Below are positions 43,039 to 51,652 of a stretch of 64,000 bases of DNA, piece after piece. How positions within the stretch are numbered: the first letter of the stretch is position 1; every line of letters begins with the position of its first letter. The notes below the pieces were generated by a model. The model searched no databases. It was not told the origin of the DNA and saw nothing but the letters and a program-made list of their open reading frames with translations. The DNA is taken from positions 124,001 to 188,000 of the forward strand of contig NZ_JAGIZB010000009.1 of the NCBI RefSeq assembly GCF_017813395.1, in the 5' to 3' direction. Position numbers and translations under genes: made by a program. The stretch comes from Pararoseomonas baculiformis (GTDB taxonomy: Bacteria; Pseudomonadota; Alphaproteobacteria; Acetobacterales; Acetobacteraceae).

Positions 43039-43537
43039 GAACGCCCTCCGCCTCCTGGCGATCGGCCTGCTCGGATGGGCTGCCTGGCGCGGCACCACGG
43101 ACCAGCCTGTCGCCACCACAGCGCCTGCCATCCAGCTTCCCCGCCGCCGCGTCCTGTTCCTTTCCATGGCCGCCGCCCTGCTGTTCGCCGCCTGCATCGT
43201 CTTCGGCATCACGGCGCTGCAGCGAAGCGAGCAGCGGCAGGTTGCCCATGCCATCACCGGCGGGGACCCCTCTCGCGCGCCGGAACTGATGATCCGCTAC
43301 GGCTGCGGTGGGTGCCACGCCATCCCTGGCGTGCCCGGCGCGACGGGCCGCGTGGCCGCCCCGCTCACCGGACTGCGGGAACGGGTCTATGTGGGCGGCG
43401 TGGTGCGCAACTCGGCCGATAACCTCGTCGCCTGGATCGTGGATCCGCGCAGCCTCTCGCCGCGCTCGGCCATGCCCCGCACCGGTATCACCGAGGCGGA
43501 AGCCCGGGACGTGGCCGCCTTTCTCTACACCCGGTGA
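43028..43537 (+). CDS. Membrane-anchored cytochrome c
   Basis: 169 residues. Hydrophobic segment at about 41-60 (VLFLSMAAALLFAACIVFG) acts as an uncleaved anchor, then one heme c site (CGGCH, residues 93-97) with axial Met in SAMPRTG. The ATG at 43028 overlaps the ctaG end. It is the last gene of the operon and is another electron carrier toward the caa3 oxidase. Followed by a convergent diheme cytochrome. Confidence 0.9.
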   Translation: MRPRNALRLLAIGLLGWAAWRGTTDQPVATTAPAIQLPRRRVLFLSMAAALLFAACIVFGITALQRSEQRQVAHAITGGDPSRAPELMIRYGCGGCHAIPGVPGATGRVAAPLTGLRERVYVGGVVRNSADNLVAWIVDPRSLSPRSAMPRTGITEAEARDVAAFLYTR

Positions 43538-43587
43538 TCCAAGGGCGGCGCCGTGCGTAGCGGTGCGATGACGAGCGGCCAGCCATT

Positions 43588-44505
43588 TCAATCCGAAGAG
43601 AGCCCCGGCGTGCGGCGCGAGGGGAGGCTGTGAATGTAGGTGGCAATCGCGCGCCTGTCCTCTTCCGGCAGTTCCGACATGTTGCGCACGACATCAGCCA
43701 TGGAGCCGCCGGTCTTGCGAAGATCAGGGGTCCAGCCCTTTGCAAGCACCGCATCAACCTGCTCAACGGACCAGGTTCCGATAGCGTGCGGCGTGATGTT
43801 CGGCACGAAGCCAGTACCCTCTTGGTCCGGCCCACCTGCGAAGCGCGCGCTCTCCTTCACAGCGTAGAGCAGGTTGCGCGTGGAATGGCACTCCGCGCAA
43901 TGCGACATGGCCTCTACCAGATAGTGCCCGCGGTTCCACTCAGGGCTGCGTTCAGGGTCATGCGCGATGGTTGTGCGGTCGAGAAACAGCAGTTTCCAAA
44001 GTCCGATGCCCCGCCGAAAGCGGAACGGCAGGGGCAGATCGTGCGCCGGCTGCTTGCCTTCCACGGGCGGCAGGCTGCGCAGATAGGCCATGAGGTCCCG
44101 GACCTCCTCAGGCCGCATCCGGGCATAGGCGACGTAAGGCAAGGCGGGATAATAATGCGTCCCCCTGGGCGAGACGCCGGACATCAGAGCATTGGCCAGG
44201 TCGATCCCGCGCCAGGCCCCGATCCCGTCGCGAGGATGCGGCGAGATGTTGGGAAGGTTGAAGGTGCCGAAAGGTGAGGCCAGGGCCAGGCCGCCGCCCA
44301 GGCGCAATCGGTCAGGCTGGCCCGGAGAGGCGTGGCAGGAAGCGCATTGCCCCGCCAGAAAGACAACTCGCCCATGTTCCACATCCCCGTTCTCGAAGCG
44401 CGCTGCCTCTGCCTCGACAAAGGCAGGACGGGGCGTTGAGAGCACCCAGAAGCCCGCGCCTCCAAGGAGCGCGATGAAGATGCCGAGAATCACTATCCTG
44501 CGCAA
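43588..44505 (-). CDS. Diheme cytochrome c
   Basis: 305 residues. Signal/anchor (RRIVILGIFIALLGGAGFWVL) and two heme sites, CASCH at 54-58 and CAECH near 202, spaced as in the cytochrome c subunits of Acetobacteraceae alcohol dehydrogenase and of nicotinate or isoquinoline dehydrogenases (NPNISPHPRDGIGAW-like motif: here LPNISPHPRDGIGAW and VPNITPHAIGTWS). It passes electrons from a periplasmic dehydrogenase to the respiratory chain. It is on the opposite strand, convergent to the caa3 operon, and presumably has its own promoter near 44510. Confidence 0.88.
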   Translation of the reverse strand: MRRIVILGIFIALLGGAGFWVLSTPRPAFVEAEAARFENGDVEHGRVVFLAGQCASCHASPGQPDRLRLGGGLALASPFGTFNLPNISPHPRDGIGAWRGIDLANALMSGVSPRGTHYYPALPYVAYARMRPEEVRDLMAYLRSLPPVEGKQPAHDLPLPFRFRRGIGLWKLLFLDRTTIAHDPERSPEWNRGHYLVEAMSHCAECHSTRNLLYAVKESARFAGGPDQEGTGFVPNITPHAIGTWSVEQVDAVLAKGWTPDLRKTGGSMADVVRNMSELPEEDRRAIATYIHSLPSRRTPGLSSD

Positions 44506-44837
44506 AAGCTGCCTTCTCCTGTTCTGACAGGCCAGCCGGCACCATTGAAGAATCCCGAGTTCCGGGCGCCCTGCCCCACAACGGCCGAACTGCCGTTTCC
44601 GCTTCGCAGTGCGCTTGTTTCGACGCCGAATTCGGCGCCCTCTGCCCGGTCAGGGATCATAATGGCCTCCCTCATTCGGATGTGGTGACTCTTGGAGAGC
44701 GCCTGATCGTAACCAACGCCAGCCTGACTGTCCGGTTGTGAGACCTCCTTGGCCCCTTCAGCGATGAGGCGTGCGCGGGCGCGGCAGGCGCCATCGTTGA
44801 CAGGTGCCGCAGCCAGCCACGCCGGCCGCCTGATCCA
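44506..44837. other. Open but start-less reading frame between two genes
   Basis: 332 bp. On the minus strand the frame is free of stops from just after the DUF3891 gene to 44506, about 100 codons, and includes VNDGACRARARLIAEGAKEV and QAGVGYDQALSKSHHIRM. It has no good ribosome site; the first ATG is near 44675. I cannot tell whether it is an unannotated small protein, a decayed gene or chance. It probably also holds the promoter of the diheme cytochrome. Confidence 0.3.
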
Positions 44838-45605
44838 TCAGGGCGGAACCAGGGTCTCCGTCAGCGTGCCCCACTGTGCTTCGCGCAGGTCGCGGCGCAT
44901 TGCCTCCTGGTCGGTCCAGCGGGTTCCGGGGGGGAGGCGGATCGCCTCGCAGCGTAAGGTCAGCATGCCCTCGCGGAAGGGCCAGGGGTCGAGCGACCAG
45001 CGGCACGTGTCCTGCCGCACAAGGTTCATCCGGCAGGTGCTGCCATCCTCCATCGGCGCTTCGCCCGCCTTGCTTGGATCAGCGAAGCAGAGTGCCAGGG
45101 AGAGGGCGTCTGTCGCTGCGATGAGGGCCGAGTTCCGCGCCACCTGGTCGGGCGCCGCGCCGAGCCTGGCAGTCCAGTCCGCCTGGAGCGCCTCCTCCTT
45201 GGCCGCGTTGCGGTGGATCGCGGCCTGATCCTCGTGCGGCAGGCGCTCCGGGTCCATGTACTGCGTGTAGATCCGGCTACCGTGGAGGGAGATCAGCAGG
45301 GCAGGCCAGAGGCCCCAGGCGGCGCGGGCCGTCTCCACGCCCCGCGCCCACATCGGGGCATGGACCGCCGCACCGAGGCTGGTGAAGGCGTGGGGCAGGC
45401 CCGTCTCCGGATCGAGGGTCGGGGCGGTTTCCCAGGAGAGCCAGGCAATGTCGTGCTGCCCGGCAGCGAGGATCACCTCGGGCGCCGGGTCTGGCCGCGC
45501 GAAGCCGGGGGCGCCCCAGGCAGCCATCATCTGGCCAGAGAGCAGGGCGTGGGAGGGTTGGGGAATGAGGAGGCGGGTGCCGTCCTCCGGAGGTCGCAGG
45601 ATCAT
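44838..45605 (-). CDS. DUF3891 family protein
   Basis: 255 residues. The layout fits DUF3891: QPSHALLSGQMMAAWG near the N-terminus, then ILAAGQHDIAWLSWE, LISLHGSRIYTQ and EDGSTCRMNLVRQDTCRWSLDPWPF. His and Asp residues in HDIAW and SLHGSR are conserved and suggest a metal-dependent activity, but no function has been proven to my knowledge. No signal peptide. The ATG overlaps the small membrane protein upstream (ATGA). Confidence 0.8.
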   Translation of the reverse strand: MILRPPEDGTRLLIPQPSHALLSGQMMAAWGAPGFARPDPAPEVILAAGQHDIAWLSWETAPTLDPETGLPHAFTSLGAAVHAPMWARGVETARAAWGLWPALLISLHGSRIYTQYMDPERLPHEDQAAIHRNAAKEEALQADWTARLGAAPDQVARNSALIAATDALSLALCFADPSKAGEAPMEDGSTCRMNLVRQDTCRWSLDPWPFREGMLTLRCEAIRLPPGTRWTDQEAMRRDLREAQWGTLTETLVPP

Positions 45606-45748
45606 GCAGCATCAACGCGCGAGCGGGACTTCGGGACATAGCGAGCCCTGGTGCGCGCCCCTGTGCGCCAGCCGTAGAACGCTGTCAGCACCAGGACGGC
45701 AGCACAGGCCAGTGGCCCGGCCCAAGCAGTCAGCTCATCCTTGTCCAT
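45602..45748 (-). CDS. Small single-helix membrane protein
   Basis: 48 residues, with one helix (WAGPLACAAVLVLTAFYGW) and a basic end (RTRARYVPKSRSRVDAA). The stop overlaps the DUF3891 start, which favours a real gene. It is too short for a family match; the ribosome site is only a G-rich run. Confidence 0.45.
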   Translation of the reverse strand: MDKDELTAWAGPLACAAVLVLTAFYGWRTGARTRARYVPKSRSRVDAA

Positions 45749-45921
45749 CGAGCCCCCCCTGCTAATCGGCCCTTCCGGTGGGCACAATCACGGACTCGCA
45801 CCAGCACCCTGCAGGCCCCCAAGTACTGTTGCGAAGCTACAGCTGATGGGCACACCGCCGTCCGCGAGGTAAATGTTACCCGCGCGAGCGGGCGGGTAAT
45901 CTGCCCACACCCGCGGCGCAC

Positions 45922-46551
45922 ATGCAGCAGCAGGAAACAATGGCGATGGGCTTGCACGTCGACTACTTCGCCTCGCTGAACTCACCCTGGACACATCTGG
46001 GCGCCGCCCGGCTCGAGGCGATGGTAGAGCGCCACGGAGCCACCCTGCGCATCTATCCCGTGGACTTCGGCACCATTTTCCCCGCCTCGGGTGGGCTTCC
46101 GTTGCCCAAGCGCTCGCCGCAGCGTCAGGCCTATCGCATGCAGGAGCTGGAACGGTGGCGGGAGCATCTGGGTATCCCAATCCATCTCCGCCCAAGCGCC
46201 TTTCCCACCGATGAAAGTACCGCCGCCCGCTGCGTTATCGCCCTCCGTGAGACACTTGGAGACAGGCCTGCGCTCGCCTTGGCGCACCGCGTACTCAGGG
46301 CCCTGTGGGAGGAAGACCGAAACACCGGCGACAGGGCCGTTCTGGAAGCCCTGATCGGCGAGTTGGGCCTGGATGCCGCGGCCGTCCTGGCATCCGCTTC
46401 GGATGAGCGCTGGGCGGAGCGACGGGCCCAGGACACGCAGGACGCGCTCGCACGGGGTGTGTTCGGCGCACCAAGCTACGTCGTAGGAGATGAGATCTTC
46501 TGGGGACAGGATCGGCTGGAATTCCTCGAACGCCGACTTGCCCGGGCGTAA
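45922..46551 (+). CDS. 2-hydroxychromene-2-carboxylate isomerase/DsbA-like protein
   Basis: 209 residues of the thioredoxin-fold HCCA isomerase group (glutathione S-transferase kappa-like). The start has DYFASLNSPWTHLG, where the enzyme has F-D-x-x-S-P-Y; the end has GVFGAPSYVVGDEIFWGQ, the family's hallmark. HCCA isomerase acts in naphthalene breakdown using glutathione; most homologues have unknown reactions. No signal peptide. Start may be one of the two other in-frame ATGs (45940, 45946). No aromatic-degradation genes are nearby. Confidence 0.85.
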   Translation: MQQQETMAMGLHVDYFASLNSPWTHLGAARLEAMVERHGATLRIYPVDFGTIFPASGGLPLPKRSPQRQAYRMQELERWREHLGIPIHLRPSAFPTDESTAARCVIALRETLGDRPALALAHRVLRALWEEDRNTGDRAVLEALIGELGLDAAAVLASASDERWAERRAQDTQDALARGVFGAPSYVVGDEIFWGQDRLEFLERRLARA

Positions 46552-46704
46552 GTCCCGGCCTGGTTACGGGAAAGCCGGGGACGGAAGTGGTCGTTCGGGC
46601 CAGGGGAGTGCTGCCGTCCAGTCAGACCAGCCGTCGGAACTCAAAGTGGACGAAAGCAGGCCTTTCTCCACCACCGAGTTGACTCAGGTCGAGTGCTTGG
46701 ATCA

Positions 46705-46850
46705 CGGGCTACAGGGAAGCTGCTGCAATTGACGCTGCTGGCACCGGAGGTCGTAAAAGCGGTGCCTGACAGAACACGGCCCGTACCCCTTGAACTGTTT
46801 AGGCTCTTCTTGCGTCACTGTCGGAGTGAAACAGACAAGCACGTCGCCCT
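46705..46850 (+). pseudogene. C-terminal remnant of a serine recombinase
   Basis: About 45 codons read LLQLTLLAPEVVKAVPDRT...PLELFRL. Large serine recombinase-like proteins end in a segment of the form ILxLxxLAPDIVEAILDGRQPxxLxLxxLL. The rest of the gene cannot be found upstream. The remainder of the gap 46552-47021 (470 bp) holds no gene that I can support. The fragment lies at the left edge of the signalling module, so it may be what is left of a mobile element that brought it. Confidence 0.5.
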
Positions 46851-47021
46851 GGCCGGGAGAGTCCGCCTGGTAATTTCCCGGACCGTCCAAGCTCAATCAG
46901 CCGTGGTGCAGGAGCAGTGCTCCTCAGGCGTCTTCGTCAATGGCCGGCCCATCACTGGGCTGACTGCCGAATGAGGAAAGCCACGCGGTTCTCCTGGGTG
47001 CAAGTACATCCTCGAGACGTG

Positions 47022-47627
47022 TCATCTCCCGGCTCCCGATGACAAGAGAAGGCTGAGCAGAATCTGCACGAATGGGCCTCCGACGAGGACAACGAGCAGA
47101 AGGAGAAGACCCAACATAAAGAACACCAGCATGAGTGCCCGCCCGAGGCACCCGGCCCTGGCCGCCGGAGCCGGCGGAGCTTCCACGCCATAGGGTCCTG
47201 TGTCCGGCAGTCGCCGGCGTCGCGCCGCCCCCGCAAGCATGTCCCGCAGACGCCTCGCGAGTACGTCCCGCTCAGTACCCTCTGCGGGCGCGGATGGAGA
47301 CCCCCACGGGTCAAACCTGCGCCGGGGAGCATGCGCCACAGGCGGAGAGGCAGGTGTGGCTGGTGGCGGGGGAGGCGCGGCGGGCCGGGGCGCGACCCTC
47401 GGCCTATCCGGCTCAACAGGCCTCCGGTACGGCGCGGCGGCCGGGCGCACCGGCTCGGCCATGCCAAACTGCGCGCCGCATTGGGGGCATCTGGAGGAGG
47501 TCAGCCACTGCCCCGGATCGTGGTTGGTGCAGAAGTAGCGGACCTGCTCCTCATGACACGCGCTGCACTCGCCTTGGGCCGTTTGGGTGGTCCCGCAGTT
47601 CGGGCATCGCAGGACAACACCGCTCAT
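47022..47627 (-). CDS. Zinc-ribbon protein with C-terminal membrane helix
   Basis: 201 residues. The N-terminal 50 residues contain paired cysteines for two zinc ribbons (CPNCG, CSAC, a Cys-His near 33-36, and CPQCG). A Pro/Ala-rich linker (about 55-105) and a basic region follow, and the end has one or two membrane helices (ALMLVFFMLGLLLLLVVLVG). No family name. It is the last of four genes that overlap or nearly touch: VWA, kinase, phosphatase, this one. It may be a membrane-bound target or adaptor of the kinase/phosphatase pair. Confidence 0.75.
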   Translation of the reverse strand: MSGVVLRCPNCGTTQTAQGECSACHEEQVRYFCTNHDPGQWLTSSRCPQCGAQFGMAEPVRPAAAPYRRPVEPDRPRVAPRPAAPPPPPATPASPPVAHAPRRRFDPWGSPSAPAEGTERDVLARRLRDMLAGAARRRRLPDTGPYGVEAPPAPAARAGCLGRALMLVFFMLGLLLLLVVLVGGPFVQILLSLLLSSGAGR

Positions 47628-48940
47628 GGACAGGCTCCCGGGCTTGGCTTCGCGACAGCGCTGTCCTCTGCTGACGCATCTGGAAAGATCGCGTCGACCA
47701 GCGCCGCGGGAATGTGCAAGCGGTGCACCTGCGGAAGGGAGCCCTCGACGAAGCGCGCGAGCGTCGGTGTCCGTTCGTGCGGGCCGAACGTCTCGCGGGG
47801 CAGGCGGCGCGAAAGCGCTACGGTCGTCAGCAGCGGCCGCGCACGGTAGGCAGGGGGAATGGCGTATCGCTCTTCGATGTGGTCATGCCCGCGCACCATA
47901 TGCGTGACCGGTCGCCCCATCCGGGCAGCCAGATCGCAGAAGGCCGCGAAGTCCTGGTAGCCGAACTGACTTCCGCGCGAGAAGCGGTTAGGCAGCTTCC
48001 GGCGCGCTGTCGGGTGCGCCCTGGTCCAGGTGAAATCCGCAAGACAGGCCGGGTCGTTCCAGTCGCCGCTCCCTTCGAGCCGCTCATGCAGGTCGCCGAG
48101 CGGAAACCCCGCATGGGCGATCAGGAGGCCGTCCGGAAGGAAGAGGGCGCGCGGCGCCGTCGCGAAAAACCGGACCGCCAGCTTGCCCGTGCGCTCCATC
48201 CATTCATGGCTGAGATGCGCGTTCAGGAAATCGGCAAAGTCGGCGGGCGAAACGCTCGAGGCGAAGCGGACGCCGTCATAGGACAGCGCCACGTCGTGGT
48301 TGCCGGCGATCACACAGATCCGCTCCGGCGCCTGAAGGATCAGCTCGAACACGCGCAGGAGGGTCTCGAGGCCGAAGCCCTCGTCGTCGAACAGGTCACC
48401 GAGGAAGACGATCCGTGGCTGCTCTGCGCCTGATCCGGGCGTCTCCTGCGCGATGGCTGCCAGGGCCGCCTCAAGCGCCAGGAGATCGCCATGCAGGTCG
48501 CCAACGATCCATAGCGGGAGCGCGGCATCCACCTCCGCCACCTGGATAGACCGGTCGTCCGGGCTAGCCCGATCGCGGTCAAAAAGCAGACCGGGACCGC
48601 CGGCGCGGTCGAGCAGGCTCTCCATGGCTTCCACCGTCGCACGCATGCGCGCGCGCAGCGCAGCAGGATCCACCGCCCGCCGGATCGCATCCCAGTCAAG
48701 GTCATGAAGGTCCCGCGGCTCCGGGATCGGGATTTCGGCCGGAGCGACGGCGGGCTCAGGCGCAGGAGGCAGGTTCGCCGCCTCCGCGGCCTCAGGCAGG
48801 AGGGGGGGCGCTGCGTCCTGTGTGGCTGTACCAGGGGCTTCGAAGGCTGGGGGTGTTTCCGGGGCAGGCCCCGGTACCGCGGGCTCAGGTCCTGGCTCGC
48901 CCGGGACGGGCGCGGCGGGAGGCTCGGGCGGATCGCTCAT
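47624..48940 (-). CDS. PPP-type metallophosphatase (Ser/Thr protein phosphatase-like)
   Basis: 438 residues. The first ~75 residues are a Pro/Ala/Glu linker. The catalytic core has the calcineurin-like sequence of metal motifs: GDLHGD near 150, GDLFDDE near 183, GNHD near 220, HAGFP near 282 and RGHDH near 356. This is the order of PPP-family protein phosphatases. It probably removes phosphate from substrates of the kinase encoded just upstream; the genes overlap by four bases. The overlap with the zinc-ribbon gene downstream is also four bases. No signal peptide, so cytoplasmic. Confidence 0.9.
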   Translation of the reverse strand: MSDPPEPPAAPVPGEPGPEPAVPGPAPETPPAFEAPGTATQDAAPPLLPEAAEAANLPPAPEPAVAPAEIPIPEPRDLHDLDWDAIRRAVDPAALRARMRATVEAMESLLDRAGGPGLLFDRDRASPDDRSIQVAEVDAALPLWIVGDLHGDLLALEAALAAIAQETPGSGAEQPRIVFLGDLFDDEGFGLETLLRVFELILQAPERICVIAGNHDVALSYDGVRFASSVSPADFADFLNAHLSHEWMERTGKLAVRFFATAPRALFLPDGLLIAHAGFPLGDLHERLEGSGDWNDPACLADFTWTRAHPTARRKLPNRFSRGSQFGYQDFAAFCDLAARMGRPVTHMVRGHDHIEERYAIPPAYRARPLLTTVALSRRLPRETFGPHERTPTLARFVEGSLPQVHRLHIPAALVDAIFPDASAEDSAVAKPSPGACP

Positions 48941-50247
48941 CCGGCGGCGCGCAGGGTCAGCGGCAGCTTGGCCACGCCCTTCGCCTCGCGGCCCACTGCG
49001 ATCACGTCACCCTGGTTCAGGAGCCGTGAAGTGGTCAGAGCACGTCCGTTCACGAGCGTCTCGTTCGTGGTCGGGCCGACTGGCGCCAGCACCCACTGCC
49101 CGGCCGACCCGCGCTCGATCACGCACTGGCGGCTGTCCCAGAACTCGGCCTCCGGCCCGAACTGCCGCATGAGAGCCTTTCCCAGCTCCGTTCGAACCCT
49201 GATGCGCAGAGCCCGGCCATCACTGCCCTGGAGCTCAACCCCTTCGGAGACGAGCGGCTTGCGAGGCGGCACCGCGGAGGCGGGGGAGGCTGGCGCCGGG
49301 GCTGTCTTCGGTGCCCCCGCCGCAGGCGCACGGTTCCGCCCGCTCAGCACGGCGCGCAATTCCTCCGCAGTCGGTCGGGTTGCCGGATCAGGCGAGAGGC
49401 AACGATGGAGCGCTGAGCTGACATCGGCGTTGCCGGCCGGCTCCGCCATCATCCCGACCAGGGCGGGCGGCCTGGCCTCATAGGCCTGGACGCGCCTCGC
49501 ATACTCCCCTGGATCCTCGGACCAATAGGGATGCTGCCCGGCCAGAAGTTCGTAGAGCATCAGCCCGCAGGTGAATATATCCGAAGCAGGCACGGGTATG
49601 CCGCCTCGGGAAAGGTGCTCCGGCGAGCGATAATTGTCCGTGCCGACATAGCCCTGGAAACCATGCCAGGGCGCCCGCCGATCCGCGAGCAGGGAGAAGT
49701 CCATATCGATCAGCTTCAGCTGGTAGCCGGCGCCGATGGTCGGGTCCTTGATGAGGTAAGCATTGGCCGGCTTGAGGTCCGCATGCACGATGCCAGAAGA
49801 ATGGAGCGCCCCGACCCCGGCCATGAGGACCTTCGCCCAGGTTACGTGCTGCGACCACACGGCCGGGTCACTGGTGGGCGCCCTTCCCGTCCGGCGGTGC
49901 GCTTCCCGCTCCTCGTCGAGGACCTGCTGCAGGTCGGCGCCGTTCTCAACGAACTCATACGCCTGGAAGTAGCAACGGCCACCCCATTGCTCCTCGAAGG
50001 CATCGACTTGGCGAACCGCGAAATGCGCGGCCTTGCCGCTCAGGACGCGTGCTGAAAGCTCCTTCTGATAGTCAACAAAGGCTTTGTACCAGACAACCGT
50101 TGGGGCGGGCGACTTGTACTGCTTGAAGAAGACCTTTCGCCCCGTCGGGCCCTGTGCGGCATAGGAGATGGCCATCATCCCTGGACCGAACACCTTGGTG
50201 ATACGGTAGCCGTGGATGATGTCGCCGGCTTTCAGCTTCTTCGCCAT
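48937..50247 (-). CDS. Ser/Thr protein kinase with C-terminal FHA-like domain
   Basis: 436 residues. N-terminal Hanks-type kinase domain (about 10-295): ATP-binding Lys in KVFFKQYK, catalytic loop HADLKPANA, metal site IDMDF in place of DFG, and SPEHL for APE. The glycine loop is poor (GPGMMAISY). After a Pro-rich linker, residues 330-436 contain NETLVNGRALTTSRLLNQGD, the pattern of an FHA domain that binds phospho-Thr. It would phosphorylate Ser/Thr of partners in the module, perhaps itself. It is preceded by a VWA gene (26 bp) and overlaps the phosphatase gene. The catalytic motifs are complete, so it is probably active. Confidence 0.9.
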   Translation of the reverse strand: MAKKLKAGDIIHGYRITKVFGPGMMAISYAAQGPTGRKVFFKQYKSPAPTVVWYKAFVDYQKELSARVLSGKAAHFAVRQVDAFEEQWGGRCYFQAYEFVENGADLQQVLDEEREAHRRTGRAPTSDPAVWSQHVTWAKVLMAGVGALHSSGIVHADLKPANAYLIKDPTIGAGYQLKLIDMDFSLLADRRAPWHGFQGYVGTDNYRSPEHLSRGGIPVPASDIFTCGLMLYELLAGQHPYWSEDPGEYARRVQAYEARPPALVGMMAEPAGNADVSSALHRCLSPDPATRPTAEELRAVLSGRNRAPAAGAPKTAPAPASPASAVPPRKPLVSEGVELQGSDGRALRIRVRTELGKALMRQFGPEAEFWDSRQCVIERGSAGQWVLAPVGPTTNETLVNGRALTTSRLLNQGDVIAVGREAKGVAKLPLTLRAAG

Positions 50248-50273
50248 GATGGGCGCTCAGCCTCCGTGAGCGC

Positions 50274-51194
50274 TCAAAGCGCCACGGTTTCGGCCGACCG
50301 AGACACGCTGGCCGCAAGCTGCTTGAGCGTGTTCCGGAAGTTCGCAGGATCGGAGGTGAACTTCTGCAGGGCCTCCTGCGGGCTCAGGCCCTCATATTCC
50401 ACCACCTCCCATTCGGACTTATCGATCTGGCTCAGGCGGTCATAGCCCTCAAAATTAGGCGCGAAGAGGCTGAGGATAATGCGGTTGGCCATGACGACAT
50501 TCGCGACATCCTGCAGCGATCCCCCCTTCGCCTCGGGGATGCCCATCGTCTCCTTGAAGGATGCGTCCGTGAACACCACGACGATCCGGGCGGCATCGCT
50601 CCGATAGCGCCACTTGCCGGGATCGATGGTCTGGGCGCCTTTGGGAACCGCCTCCATCGTGGCGATCTTGTAGAGTGCGTCGAGGAGCGATTCCGGCTCG
50701 TCGCCGCCACCCGCCGCCGTCAACGCCCCGAGTTGGGCCTTCAGGGCCGCTGCCTCGCGCACGAACGGATTGTCGACGATCCAGGGCAATCCCTCCGTCA
50801 CCGAGCTTTCCAGGTCCCGGTAACCGACAACCTTGGCGCGCCAGTCTTTGACGGGTGCAGCGTTGTTCGCGTCGCCACGGTTCAGGGAATCAACGAAGGC
50901 CTCGATATTGTAGCGAAGCGCGTCGATGCACGGCGCCATGCTGCCGCTGACATCGACGACGAAAACGATATCCGCCACGCCCTTCGTCTTGCCGCGTGTC
51001 TGCGGAACCTGCAGGTTCGCCGCGGGCTCTGCGACGCCGGAGGAGGTCTCCGGCACAGGCGCCGTATCGGCCGCGGAACCTGTCGTAGACGCCTCCGGCA
51101 CTGATCCGGCCTCAAGGTCCATCCCCGCGCCGGGCGTCGTTCCCATCTCCGGATCAGTGGCGGACGGGATTGGCGAATGCTCAGTGCCGCTCAT
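50274..51194 (-). CDS. VWA-domain protein, first gene of the signalling module
   Basis: 306 residues. The first ~70 are Pro/Thr/Ala/Glu-rich; a von Willebrand A domain follows. MIDAS residues are visible: DVSGSMAPC near 80, a Thr in the middle, and GGGDEPESLLDAL near 175. The rest is a typical VWA end (IVVVFTDASF, LFAPNFEGYD). TerY-type VWA proteins act as metal-dependent protein-docking scaffolds beside a kinase and phosphatase. I chose the ATG at 51194 because GGAGCAG lies upstream; the frame is open further. It is first in a four-gene run to 47022. Confidence 0.88.
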   Translation of the reverse strand: MSGTEHSPIPSATDPEMGTTPGAGMDLEAGSVPEASTTGSAADTAPVPETSSGVAEPAANLQVPQTRGKTKGVADIVFVVDVSGSMAPCIDALRYNIEAFVDSLNRGDANNAAPVKDWRAKVVGYRDLESSVTEGLPWIVDNPFVREAAALKAQLGALTAAGGGDEPESLLDALYKIATMEAVPKGAQTIDPGKWRYRSDAARIVVVFTDASFKETMGIPEAKGGSLQDVANVVMANRIILSLFAPNFEGYDRLSQIDKSEWEVVEYEGLSPQEALQKFTSDPANFRNTLKQLAASVSRSAETVAL

Positions 51195-51652
51195 TCTTCT
51201 GCTCCGCGAACAAGGCCAAACGACAAGGGGCCGATCTGCACCCGCGGGTAACGGGTTAAGCATGTGGAAGTTCACTCGCTGCCCGGAGTTCCGCTTTTCC
51301 AGCACGTTTCAGCTAGTTAGCCCACGAACCGTGTGCGCGCCTGACCAGCCGGCTTCAGGAAAGCTGAGGCCGGGATCTCGCCACGCAAAGCCGCCAGGCT
51401 GCTCAGCGGGCGCGGGCCAAAGGAGCGGCGTTGCGGTACCACTGCGTGAGTAGCTTGCGAGACAACAGACAAAGGCGCTGGACTTCCCAGTTATCGCCGC
51501 CTACGCACCCGGCCCGACATGGCGCCAGATGCACTTCCGGTGCCGAACCTGTTCCTCCCAGGTCAGCTGCGGCGGAGTGGCCTTGGAAACGCCACTCGGA
51601 TTTGCGGGTGCGAAAAGTTGGCATTGGCCCGGTTTTGCGTTGAGCCGGAATG
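51195..51652. other. Intergenic region
   Basis: 458 bp upstream of the signalling module, so its promoter should be here. I see no clear sigma-70 promoter, RNA or recognised protein. A small minus-strand frame (to 51403) is without a family match. Confidence 0.4.
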
